Below are positions 1-6,054 of a DNA stretch of 51,620 nt, one piece after another; positions within the stretch are counted from its first letter, which is position 1, and each line of letters begins with the position of its first letter. The notes under the pieces are model-generated. The model ran no database searches and was not told the origin of the DNA. It saw only the letters and a program-made list of their open reading frames with translations. The translations under genes were made by a program, and so were the position numbers. The stretch covers positions 1 through 51,620 of the forward strand of contig CALVKN010000005.1 in NCBI GenBank assembly GCA_944332715.1, written 5' to 3'. The stretch comes from an uncultured Bacilli bacterium (GTDB lineage: Bacteria > Bacillota_I > Bacilli_A > RF39 > UBA660).

Positions 1-267
1 TTAGGTTACAATAATTTTAAAGTAGCAACAACACCAGATGAAATAAGTTATTCATCAACAGGTCATATTTGGAATGCAGTATATTTTGATGATCAATGGT
101 TACACATCGACCTTACTTGGGATGATCCAGTAAGTAGTGATGGTAAAGATTATTTATTTCACACTTACTTCTTAGTTTCAACTGAAGCAATGAAAGAAGC
201 AGATCAAGGTGAAACAGTAATCGAAGAACACAATTTTAATCCATTATATTATTTAGAATTTAATTAA
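1..267 (+). CDS. C-terminal end of a transglutaminase-like domain protein (5' truncated)
   Basis: An open frame runs in from the window edge and ends with TAA at 265-267, giving 88 visible residues. The segment GHIWNAVYFDDQWLHIDLTW carries the His and Asp expected in the second half of a transglutaminase-like (papain-fold) catalytic core; the Cys would lie upstream, outside the window. Such domains usually sit in exported, wall-associated proteins of Gram-positive bacteria, where they may act as peptidases or crosslinkers. The signal peptide and domain order cannot be seen. A factor-independent terminator follows immediately. Family call is moderately firm; substrate is unknown. Confidence 0.7.
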   Translation, partial: LGYNNFKVATTPDEISYSSTGHIWNAVYFDDQWLHIDLTWDDPVSSDGKDYLFHTYFLVSTEAMKEADQGETVIEEHNFNPLYYLEFN

Positions 268-290
268 CTCTCTAGTGAGAGTTTTTTTTA
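266..290 (+). terminator. Rho-independent terminator of the transglutaminase-like gene
   Basis: AACTCTC (266-272) and GAGAGTT (277-283) form a 7-bp stem with loop TAGT and run straight into a T tract. It overlaps the stop codon of the upstream gene. Confidence 0.8.
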
Positions 291-295
291 ATTTT

Positions 296-317
296 AAAAA
301 AAACTCATTTCTGAGTT
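296..317 (-). terminator. Rho-independent terminator of the 321-764 gene
   Basis: AACTCA (302-307) and TGAGTT (312-317) pair around TTTC. On the minus strand the hairpin is followed by an eight-U tract (303 down to 296). It lies back to back with the plus-strand terminator, so the two convergent genes are insulated from each other. Confidence 0.75.
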
Positions 318-320
318 ATG

Positions 321-764
321 TTATATATTTTTAGGTAAAGACTTTACCCAATTAAGCAAAGTAGTATTGGCATGTTTTATTTCTTCATCTATAGTCTTAC
401 TACTTTTTTTAGTATCATTATCATAATAGTCAATAAAACATTCAATTACATTACCATCTTTAATAAAATTTACAGGAATATTAGAAAAGTTATATTCTTT
501 ATCAAACATTATATATAAAGTTGTACTGGTATAGGGCATTAATATTTTTTCATCATCTATTATATAACCTAAATTTTTATTTTCTACTTTTTCTAGTGGG
601 TAAGATTCGTATAGTCTTGGGTCTTTTACATGTCCAGAACAACAATACTTTGTATGATACCCTTTTTTATTAAGTATTGAGATTGCCTCAGCAATATCTT
701 CATCAACTTCGAAGACATCATCCACTATTTCAAATGTTTTACTATTAATATATTTATGATTCAT
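321..764 (-). CDS. Hypothetical 147-aa protein with a CCSGH motif
   Basis: The start ATG (764-762) follows AAAGGATAAT, an adequate ribosome binding site. The 147-residue product has no signal peptide or membrane segment. The N-terminal part, with DEDIAEAISILNKKGYHT followed by KYCCSGH at about residues 40-46, resembles small Firmicutes proteins in which a CCSGH-type motif follows a helix; the function of that group is not known to me. The Cys-Cys-x-x-His cluster could bind metal, but this is inference. The gene is about 50 bp downstream of tRNA-Arg on the same strand and ends at its own terminator, so it may be the last unit of an ileS-tRNA-gene transcript. Confidence 0.6.
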   Translation of the reverse strand: MNHKYINSKTFEIVDDVFEVDEDIAEAISILNKKGYHTKYCCSGHVKDPRLYESYPLEKVENKNLGYIIDDEKILMPYTSTTLYIMFDKEYNFSNIPVNFIKDGNVIECFIDYYDNDTKKSSKTIDEEIKHANTTLLNWVKSLPKNI

Positions 765-816
765 ATTATCCTTTCTATAGAAAAAGTGACCATTAAAGTC
801 ACATTTATCCTAATTA

Positions 817-893
817 TGGTGTCCTCGACAAGATTCGAACTTGCGACCTAATGCGTCGGAGGCATTCACTCTATCCAGCTGAGCTACGAGGAC
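817..893 (-). tRNA. tRNA-Arg (anticodon CCG)
   Basis: The minus strand folds as a complete cloverleaf: acceptor GTCCTCG (893-887) pairs with CGAGGAC (827-821), the D arm contains AGCTGGATAGAG, the anticodon stem AATGC/GCATT encloses loop CTCCGAC (anticodon CCG, reading CGG), and the T loop is TTCGAAT. A3 and CCA are encoded (819-817). It starts only 17 bp after the ileS stop codon, so it is probably transcribed with ileS. Confidence 0.95.
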
Positions 894-910
894 CCATAAC
901 CATTTTACCA

Positions 911-3900
911 TTATTTTTTCTTAATAGCAATTTTTAGTGTTTTATCATTTACTTTAAATTCTTCTCCATCATTTGAAGTTTCACTTATGCTAGTTGCTAA
1001 AGTTTCACGTTTGATGTAGTCTTCGAAATCATTTATGGCATGCTTTATTTCATCATCTGATTCATAAGTTATTTCGATTCTATCAGTAAGTTCTAGATCA
1101 ATATTTTTACGCATTTGTTGAACTTTAGAAACTATTTCTCTTGCTATACCTTCATTTATAAGTTCAGGAGTAAGAGTTGTATTTAGTATTACAAAGTTAT
1201 TATTTTCCATGCCAACATTAAATCCTGATTTGGCATCAATTCTAATATCTACCATAGTTGATGTTACTTCAACAGTTTCATCCGCAATTTCCATTTTAAT
1301 TATTTCGTTATTTTGTAACTTTTTAATGTCATTTAAAGATAACTCTAATAATTTTTCTTGGAATTCTTTGATGTTTTTACCAAATACCCTACCTACTTCT
1401 TTAAAGTTAGGTTTTACAGTAAAGTTCATAAATTCAGAAGTATCATCAATATATGTTACCTTTTTAACATTTAATTCTTCTTTAATTAGTTCTGTTAGTT
1501 CACCGATGATTAGTTCAGATTTACCATCAAGCAATATTTCACTTAGTGGTTGGCGAACTCTAATTTTTGCTTCTTCCCTTACATAACGACCTATACTAAT
1601 TAAATTACGTACTAAATCCATTTTTTCTTCTAATAATTCATCGATTAATACTTCATCATATTTAGGGAAGTCTGATGTATGGACAGAATATTCTCCGGTA
1701 AGGTTTGTATATATTTCTTCAGATAAATATGGTACTACTGGTGCCATCATTTGTGACAATCCTACCAAAACTTCATAAGTTGTCTTATATACAGCCTTTT
1801 TAGAGTCATCTAATTTAGAACCCCAAAAACGATCTCTATTTCTTCTTATATACCAGTTAGATAAGTCATCTGATACAAAGTCTGTTAGGGCTCTAACTAC
1901 TTTATTTAAATCATATTCTTCATAGGCATCAGTTACATATTTTAATAATTTATTATATTTACTTATTAACCATCTATCGATGTCTTCTCGCATGTTCACC
2001 GGAATATCACATTCATCGATATCAATACCATCAATATTAGCATACATTGTAAAGAAATTATAAGTATTTTTAAGTGGATTAAAGAACTTCGAATGAACTT
2101 CTTTTAAGCCATTTATATCAAACTTAAGTGGTACCCATACTGGTGAAACGTAAGGTAAATAGAATCTTACAGTATCTGCGCCATATTCTTTCATTGTTGT
2201 AAATGGTTCAACAATATTCCCACGCGATTTACTCATTTTCTTACCTTCAGCATCGAGTAATAAATCATTAACTAAAACATTTTTAAATGGGCTTACGCCT
2301 TTTACAAATGTTGATATTACTAAAAGCGTATAGAACCAACCTCTTGTTTGATCGATTCCTTCACAGATAAAGTCTGCTGGAAATTGCGTTTCAAATAAGT
2401 CATTATTTTCAAATGGATAATGATATTGGGCAAAAGGCATAGACCCAGAATCAAACCAACAATCTATTACATCTTTGCAGCGAGTCATGGCTTTACCACA
2501 TTCTGGACATTTTAGGTGTACTTCATCAACATATGGGCGATGTAGTTCAATAGACTCATCAATATCCTCAATTGCCTTTTCCACTAATTCTTTTCTTGAA
2601 CCAATCATTTCGGTATGGCCACAAGAACAAATCCAATAAGGAAGTGGTGTTCCCCAATATCTACTTCTTGATATTGCCCAGTCATTTAAATTTTCTAGCC
2701 AGTTACCAAAACGCTTTTCTCCAACATAAGCTGGATACCAATTGACAGTTTTGTTATTAGCAACAATTTTATCCTTTATCTTCGTTATTTCTAAATAATA
2801 ACTTGGTTTAGAATAATAAATTAGTGGTGAATGACATCTCCAACAATGTGGGTAGTTGTGAACCATTCTTTGTTTTTTAAATAACTTGTCATTTTCTTTT
2901 AAGTATTTAATTACTTCAGCATCAGCATCAAATACAAGCATTCCCCTCCATGGGCCTTCAGTATATTTTCCATCTTCACCAACTGGATTTAAATATGGCA
3001 AATTATATTTCTTTCCGACATTCGCATCATCAGCACCAAATGCTGGGGCAATGTGTACTACTCCAGTACCATCTTCAGCAGTTACGTAAGTATCACAAGT
3101 AACAAAGAAACCTTTACGATCAACCTTAAGTTCAGGTATTAATTGTTCATATTCGGTATATTCTAAGGTACTACCTTTAAAAGTATCCAAAATTGTTGCT
3201 TCATCACCTAATACTTTAGATACTAAGCTAGTTGCTAGTATGAATTTGGTTCCTTTTGATTCAACTAAAGAATAATCATATTCAGGATTAACACACAAAG
3301 CAACATTGGCAATTAGTGTCCAAGGAGTAGTTGTCCAAACTAAGAAGTAGACATCTTCATCTTTTTTCTTCATTGGAACAATTACGGTATCAACACTAAT
3401 TTCTTCATAACCTTGGGCAACTTCATGACTAGCAAGTCCTGTACCACATCTAGGACAATATGGAAGAATTTTTGCTCCTTCATAGAATAATCCTTCTTCA
3501 AAGAATTTCTTTAGTATCCACCATTCTGTTTCAATGTAGTTATTATCATAAGTTACATATGGATGTTTTAAATCAATAAATTGCCCCATTTTATTAGTAA
3601 GGTCTGCAAATGTTTTTTCATTTTTCCAAACTGACTCACGACATTTTTGATTAAATTCTTTGATACCATATCTTTCAATATCTTTTTTACCATTAAAGCC
3701 AAGTTCTTTTTCTACTTGTAGTTCAACAGGTAATCCGTGAGTATCCCAACCTACTTTACGTAATACTTTATATCCTTGCATTGTTTTATACTTACAAATA
3801 GTATCTTTTAAGAATTTAGCAACCATGTGATGAAGTCCAGGATGTCCATTAGCAGTTGCAGGTCCATCATAGAAAACAAAGTATGGAGCATCACTTCTAT

Positions 3901-4006
3901 TTTCGATACACTTAGTTAAGATATCATCTTTAATCCAATGTTCTAATATTTTTCCTTCCACTACATCTACCGGTTCTTTACTTAAACTTTTAAAATCCTT
4001 TTTCAT
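911..4006 (-). CDS. ileS: Isoleucyl-tRNA synthetase, IleRS2 type with GLHH signature
   Basis: Class I enzyme charging tRNA-Ile in the cytoplasm; 1031 residues, the long eukaryote-like (IleRS2) architecture. ATG at 4006 is chosen over an upstream TTG because GGAGGG lies 7 nt before it. The ATP-binding HIGH signature is replaced by GLHH at residues 57-60 in ANGHPGLHHM. KMSKS is at 590-594 (GKKMSKSRGN). CPRCGTG starts at 184 and CPECGK further on suggest zinc sites; the central insertion with VWTTTPWTLIAN is the CP1 editing domain. The gene is expressed from its own promoter through a T-box leader. IleRS2 enzymes are known for intrinsic mupirocin tolerance, and the GxHH form has been linked to extreme resistance. 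Identity is certain; the resistance phenotype is inferred. Confidence 0.97.
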   Translation of the reverse strand: MKKDFKSLSKEPVDVVEGKILEHWIKDDILTKCIENRSDAPYFVFYDGPATANGHPGLHHMVAKFLKDTICKYKTMQGYKVLRKVGWDTHGLPVELQVEKELGFNGKKDIERYGIKEFNQKCRESVWKNEKTFADLTNKMGQFIDLKHPYVTYDNNYIETEWWILKKFFEEGLFYEGAKILPYCPRCGTGLASHEVAQGYEEISVDTVIVPMKKKDEDVYFLVWTTTPWTLIANVALCVNPEYDYSLVESKGTKFILATSLVSKVLGDEATILDTFKGSTLEYTEYEQLIPELKVDRKGFFVTCDTYVTAEDGTGVVHIAPAFGADDANVGKKYNLPYLNPVGEDGKYTEGPWRGMLVFDADAEVIKYLKENDKLFKKQRMVHNYPHCWRCHSPLIYYSKPSYYLEITKIKDKIVANNKTVNWYPAYVGEKRFGNWLENLNDWAISRSRYWGTPLPYWICSCGHTEMIGSRKELVEKAIEDIDESIELHRPYVDEVHLKCPECGKAMTRCKDVIDCWFDSGSMPFAQYHYPFENNDLFETQFPADFICEGIDQTRGWFYTLLVISTFVKGVSPFKNVLVNDLLLDAEGKKMSKSRGNIVEPFTTMKEYGADTVRFYLPYVSPVWVPLKFDINGLKEVHSKFFNPLKNTYNFFTMYANIDGIDIDECDIPVNMREDIDRWLISKYNKLLKYVTDAYEEYDLNKVVRALTDFVSDDLSNWYIRRNRDRFWGSKLDDSKKAVYKTTYEVLVGLSQMMAPVVPYLSEEIYTNLTGEYSVHTSDFPKYDEVLIDELLEEKMDLVRNLISIGRYVREEAKIRVRQPLSEILLDGKSELIIGELTELIKEELNVKKVTYIDDTSEFMNFTVKPNFKEVGRVFGKNIKEFQEKLLELSLNDIKKLQNNEIIKMEIADETVEVTSTMVDIRIDAKSGFNVGMENNNFVILNTTLTPELINEGIAREIVSKVQQMRKNIDLELTDRIEITYESDDEIKHAINDFEDYIKRETLATSISETSNDGEEFKVNDKTLKIAIKKK

Positions 4007-4021
4007 TTTTATTCCCTCCAA

Positions 4022-4234
4022 AATAAAAAGGATGATACCAAGGAGTGCAAATGCACGGTACCATCCTTTAATTTACTTAATTATCTTAACGCGATTAACG
4101 AGATAACTTACTTTTTTTCAGTTATCCAACTCCCGAGTGATATATATAAGAATTGCATTATTCTACTCTCACCTAACAAGAACTCTCTTTAATTTTCCTC
4201 TTATATACGTGTCTCGTTCATAATTTTTTCCGAT
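4022..4234 (-). promoter_or_regulatory. T-box leader of ileS (uncharged tRNA-Ile sensor)
   Basis: On the minus strand the leader ends in the T-box core AGGATGGTACCGTG, which forms one arm of a terminator whose other arm is CTCCTTGGTATCATCCTT followed by a short U-rich run. Upstream is a long helical region with paired GTATATAAG/CTTATATAT arms; an ATC followed by A just 3' of it is the likely Ile specifier codon. Binding of uncharged tRNA-Ile would stabilise the antiterminator and raise ileS expression. The 3' half is nearly identical to the leader at 20118-20317. Confidence 0.9.
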
Positions 4235-4240
4235 GTACTC

Positions 4241-4270
4241 ATTATATATCAAAACTTTCTTTTTAGTCAA
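4241..4270 (-). promoter_or_regulatory. Promoter of the ileS T-box transcript
   Basis: The minus strand reads TTGACT (4270-4265), an 18-bp spacer and TATAAT (4246-4241). This is close to the sigma-A consensus and places the transcription start near 4234. Confidence 0.75.
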
Positions 4271-4308
4271 GTACTTTTTGAATGTCCTATTTTGTCGTAC
4301 GATTTTTC

Positions 4309-4337
4309 TTGCAATTTTTATAAATCAACTTTAGAAT
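4309..4337 (+). promoter_or_regulatory. Promoter of peptide gene 1
   Basis: TTGCAA (4309-4314), a 17-bp spacer and TAGAAT (4332-4337). Both hexamers and the following TAACCGTTACC are conserved in the second module at 5727-5769, while the spacer is not, which argues for a functional promoter. Predicted start is near 4344, immediately before GTTACC. Confidence 0.7.
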
Positions 4338-4434
4338 AATTAACCGTTACCTTTAGTCTAGTCTCTTTACTTTGCCGGATTCCGGCTTCAGGGGGTTACC
4401 TTCGGGAGATCAGGAGTGATGTCGAGGCGAGGCA

Positions 4435-4515
4435 ATGAACGATAATGAATTTTGTCTAGTAATAATAATCGTGATTCTTGCTTTAGTTGGTAAGATAAAC
4501 GAAAAAAGGCGCTAA
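4435..4515 (+). CDS. Small hydrophobic peptide, candidate type I toxin (copy 1)
   Basis: This 26-codon frame encodes a peptide starting MNDNEFCLVIIIVILALVGK and ending INEKRR: a short polar N-terminus, one membrane-spanning stretch (about residues 7-19) and a basic tail. ATG at 4435 follows GAGGCGAGGCA, a plausible ribosome binding site. The layout matches Fst/Ldr-like type I toxins, which insert in the cytoplasmic membrane. The roughly 90-nt leader contains hairpin GCCGG-ATT-CCGGC, and the gene end overlaps the terminator of a convergent antisense RNA. A paralogous module lies at 5727-6045. Toxicity is inferred from architecture; no known family was recognised by sequence. Confidence 0.6.
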   Translation: MNDNEFCLVIIIVILALVGKINEKRR

Positions 4516-4563
4516 AAGCGCCTGACCAGTGCAGGCGTTACCACCACTAGAGGTAACACTTAC
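4501..4563 (-). ncRNA. Candidate antisense RNA (antitoxin) of module 1
   Basis: From a predicted start near 4563 the minus strand gives an RNA of about 62 nt. It opens with hairpin GTTACC/GGTAAC (4557-4552 and 4542-4537) whose loop contains CTAG, and ends in GGCGC-TTTTA-GCGCC followed by six U (4522 to 4502), a textbook terminator. It overlaps the 3' end of peptide gene 1, and its CGCCT can also pair with AGGCG in that gene's ribosome binding region. It matches the second module at promoter and 5' end. Confidence 0.6.
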
Positions 4564-4583
4564 ATATTTAATATAACAAATTT
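4544..4583. repeat. 40-bp direct repeat, copy A (antisense promoter and 5' end)
   Basis: Matches 5991-6030 at 39 of 40 positions, spanning the antisense -10 element and the GGTAAC arm. Conservation stops within the promoter spacer, consistent with selection on promoter and RNA 5' end rather than on a protein. Confidence 0.9.
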
Positions 4584-4598
4584 ATTTTGTTTTTTCAA
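4570..4598 (-). promoter_or_regulatory. Promoter of antisense RNA 1
   Basis: The minus strand reads TTGAAA (4598-4593), a 17-bp spacer and TATATT (4575-4570). The -10 and downstream sequence are conserved with the second module (39 of 40 bases between 4544-4583 and 5991-6030). Confidence 0.7.
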
Positions 4599-4613
4599 TA
4601 AAATTATTAAAAA

Positions 4614-5360
4614 TTAACTAGTCTTTTTCCACCAATCAGTCTCATTACAATCTTCAATCTTTCTTGTTAAACCATTTACACACAAGTCACAATAATTGTT
4701 TTTCATCGAAAAATGGTATGAATAATATCTACCGGCTCCAGCAGAAGCACTTTCTCTACAATAATAATCATTATACAGACAATATTCTGCTCCATAATTT
4801 TCAGAATAGGTTCCCATTTCATAATAATATAAAGAAATTGTGCTCTCGACGTCATTGACTGTCAATTCTAAATAATATGATCCTCCATAATGACTTAACC
4901 AAGGAAAATTATCCGTTCGATATGTTGGCGTGCATGAAGGCATTCCAGAAGAGTCAACATGACAATCAAAAGCAACAGTGGTTAATTGTGTTCCAACTTC
5001 TAAAAAATCAGTACATTCCCCTAATATATCAAAATATACATAACACTTGTCGCTTTTACTTGTTTGCAATAATACCTTTTTGTTTTCATCATCCCAAGTA
5101 AGAGTACTACCATTTTCACATTTAGATAGTGTTTCATTAAAAACATATCCATCTTGTGGCCATGTTGTATCATTTGATACTTGATACTCTCCACTCCCCG
5201 CCTCTGTTTCATACATCATTGTTAATGCATTAGTATTAATTATTTGATTGCTATCTTCATTTTCAATAATTACATTGTTGTGATTATTCAAAAATAATGT
5301 AGCAATAATACAAATTGTACTAATGATAACTAAACCTAAAGCAATTTTTCCTTTTGTCAT
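4614..5360 (-). CDS. Membrane-anchored, exported Cys-rich protein
   Basis: The start at 5360 (MTKGKIALG) is set by AGGAGG 7 nt upstream; longer readings would cross the operator region. The 248-residue product has one N-terminal membrane segment (about residues 5-24) acting as signal or anchor, then an extracellular part. Residues about 45-110 contain ETEAGSGEY, WPQDGYVFN, GSTLTWDDE and CYVYFD, a module I recall from surface proteins of uncultured gut Bacilli; the C-terminal part is rich in Tyr and Cys, suggesting disulphides. There is no LPXTG motif. It is divergent from the XRE gene at 5498, with inverted repeats in the shared control region. Its stop codon is 15 bp from the antisense promoter of module 1. 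Function unknown. Confidence 0.65.
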   Translation of the reverse strand: MTKGKIALGLVIISTICIIATLFLNNHNNVIIENEDSNQIINTNALTMMYETEAGSGEYQVSNDTTWPQDGYVFNETLSKCENGSTLTWDDENKKVLLQTSKSDKCYVYFDILGECTDFLEVGTQLTTVAFDCHVDSSGMPSCTPTYRTDNFPWLSHYGGSYYLELTVNDVESTISLYYYEMGTYSENYGAEYCLYNDYYCRESASAGAGRYYSYHFSMKNNYCDLCVNGLTRKIEDCNETDWWKKTS

Positions 5361-5374
5361 ATAAAACCTCCTTA

Positions 5375-5484
5375 TTATGACAACAATGTCATAATAAGCA
5401 TACATTTTTATGTCAAATATGTCAATACTATAAATTGCCATTTGCGTCATACACAAGTTAATAGACAAATGACATAATTGTCAT
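5375..5484. promoter_or_regulatory. Divergent control region with TGACA-N4-TGTCA operators
   Basis: Two palindromes share the plan TGACA-N4-TGTCA: TTATGACAACAATGTCATAA (5375-5394, 8-bp arms) and ATGACATAATTGTCAT (5469-5484). Further TGTCA half-sites are at 5411-5415 and 5420-5424. On the minus strand TTGACA (5425-5420), a 17-bp spacer and TATGCT (5402-5397) make a promoter for the exported-protein gene, with the first palindrome at its start site. The second palindrome lies just before the XRE ribosome binding site. The XRE protein probably binds here and controls both genes. Confidence 0.65.
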
Positions 5485-5497
5485 GGAGGATGTAAAT

Positions 5498-5692
5498 ATG
5501 TTAAAAGAATATAGAAAATTAAGAAATTTATCTTTAGAACAACTAGCAGAAAAATGTAATATTTCATGGAGAAATCTGCTCAGGATAGAAAATGGCGCCT
5601 ACAAAAATGCGAAATTTGAAACAATAAAAAAACTAATTAAAGAATTAGAAATAAGCGATGAAGATATTTTAAAATTAATTAAAACTGATTAA
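5498..5692 (+). CDS. XRE-family HTH transcriptional regulator (64 aa)
   Basis: Cro/C1-type DNA-binding protein consisting of little more than the HTH domain: LRNLSLEQLAEKCNISWRNL forms helices 2 and 3 and is followed by RIENGAYKNA. The start at 5498 is chosen because GGAGG lies 8 nt upstream; an earlier in-frame ATG at 5483 overlaps the operator. Divergent from the exported Cys-rich protein and framed by TGACA-N4-TGTCA palindromes, so it is probably an autoregulatory repressor of the pair. Small size and position between two toxin-like modules are typical of accessory gene patches. Confidence 0.85.
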   Translation: MLKEYRKLRNLSLEQLAEKCNISWRNLLRIENGAYKNAKFETIKKLIKELEISDEDILKLIKTD

Positions 5693-5704
5693 ATCAGTTT
5701 TTTT
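5682..5704 (+). terminator. Terminator of the XRE gene
   Basis: AAACTGAT (5682-5689) and ATCAGTTT (5693-5700) pair around TAA and are followed by a T run. It separates the XRE transcript from the promoter at 5727. Confidence 0.85.
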
Positions 5705-5726
5705 GTGTCGATTTTTGTCGAAGTTA

Positions 5727-5755
5727 TTGCAATTATACTTATTTATCTTTAGAAT
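5727..5755 (+). promoter_or_regulatory. Promoter of peptide gene 2
   Basis: TTGCAA (5727-5732), a 17-bp spacer and TAGAAT (5750-5755), the same hexamers and spacing as at 4309-4337. Predicted start is near 5762. Confidence 0.7.
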
Positions 5756-5763
5756 AAATAACC

Positions 5764-5788
5764 GTTACCCGCTAGTGGTAGTGCCTGC
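5764..5788 (+). repeat. Inverted repeat, left arm (5' end of toxin mRNA 2)
   Basis: This 25-nt arm beginning GTTACCCG and ending TGCCTGC is matched in inverse orientation by 5980-6004, with 23 matching bases, one mismatch and two single-base gaps. As a result the sense and antisense transcripts begin with nearly the same sequence. Each can fold a small hairpin with CTAG in its loop, a self-complementary core suitable for loop-loop contact. TGCCT (5782-5786) can also pair with AGGCA (5843-5847), masking the ribosome binding site. Confidence 0.75.
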
Positions 5789-5852
5789 TTTAAATCTGAG
5801 TAATCTATTACTACTCAAAATTTGGGGGTTTTGGATAAAAGGAGGCAAAGAT

Positions 5853-5930
5853 ATGAACAAAGAAGAAAACATAAGTACTCTTTTAGTAATAATAATCTTA
5901 TTGATTGTAGTTATACTGCAGTTGATTTGA
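5853..5930 (+). CDS. Small hydrophobic peptide, candidate type I toxin (copy 2)
   Basis: A 25-codon frame: MNKEENIST followed by an uninterrupted hydrophobic stretch, LLVIIILLIVVILQLI, to the stop. ATG at 5853 is preceded by GGAGG with 7-nt spacing, a very strong site. The frame remains open upstream, but a longer reading would start before the predicted transcription start at 5762. The leader contains a 5-nt anti-Shine-Dalgarno (TGCCT, 5782-5786) and hairpin GAGTA/TACTC. Its sequence is only loosely similar to the copy 1 peptide, but flanking promoters and RNA ends are conserved. A single-span membrane toxin is the best guess; a small regulatory membrane peptide is the alternative. Confidence 0.6.
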   Translation: MNKEENISTLLVIIILLIVVILQLI

Positions 5931-6010
5931 AAAATAGACACTAGCCTTGTTCAGGTATAGTGTCTCGAACTAAAAACTCGCAGGCATTATCCACTAGGGG
6001 TAACACTTAC
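5930..6010 (-). ncRNA. Candidate antisense RNA (antitoxin) of module 2
   Basis: About 80 nt on the minus strand from a predicted start near 6010. It begins with the GTTACCCC repeat arm and ends at a hairpin made by AGACACTA (5936-5943) and TAGTGTCT (5958-5965), followed by AUUUUU. It overlaps the 3' end of the peptide 2 transcript and carries UGCCU, complementary to that mRNA's ribosome binding site. Confidence 0.6.
5980..6004 (-). repeat. Inverted repeat, right arm (5' end of antisense RNA 2)
   Basis: Partner of 5764-5788. On the minus strand it reads GTTACCCCTAGTGG and continues to TGCCTGC. Confidence 0.75.
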
Positions 6011-6030
6011 ATATTTAATATAACAAATTT
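5991..6030. repeat. 40-bp direct repeat, copy B (antisense promoter and 5' end)
   Basis: Matches 4544-4583 at 39 of 40 bases. The two copies are in the same orientation 1.45 kb apart and enclose the exported-protein/XRE pair. Confidence 0.9.
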
Positions 6031-6045
6031 TTTAAGTTTTATCAA
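6017..6045 (-). promoter_or_regulatory. Promoter of antisense RNA 2
   Basis: The minus strand reads TTGATA (6045-6040), a 17-bp spacer and TATATT (6022-6017). Same spacing and -10 as the module 1 antisense promoter, and again only about 10 bp from the stop codon of a minus-strand gene. Confidence 0.7.
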
Positions 6046-6054
6046 TAGATTTTG

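Noticed and set aside
5703..5852. Longer reading of peptide gene 2 starting at a GTG near 5703
   Set aside because: It would begin upstream of the predicted transcription start at 5762 and run through the promoter and repeat arm. The ATG at 5853 has a strong ribosome binding site.
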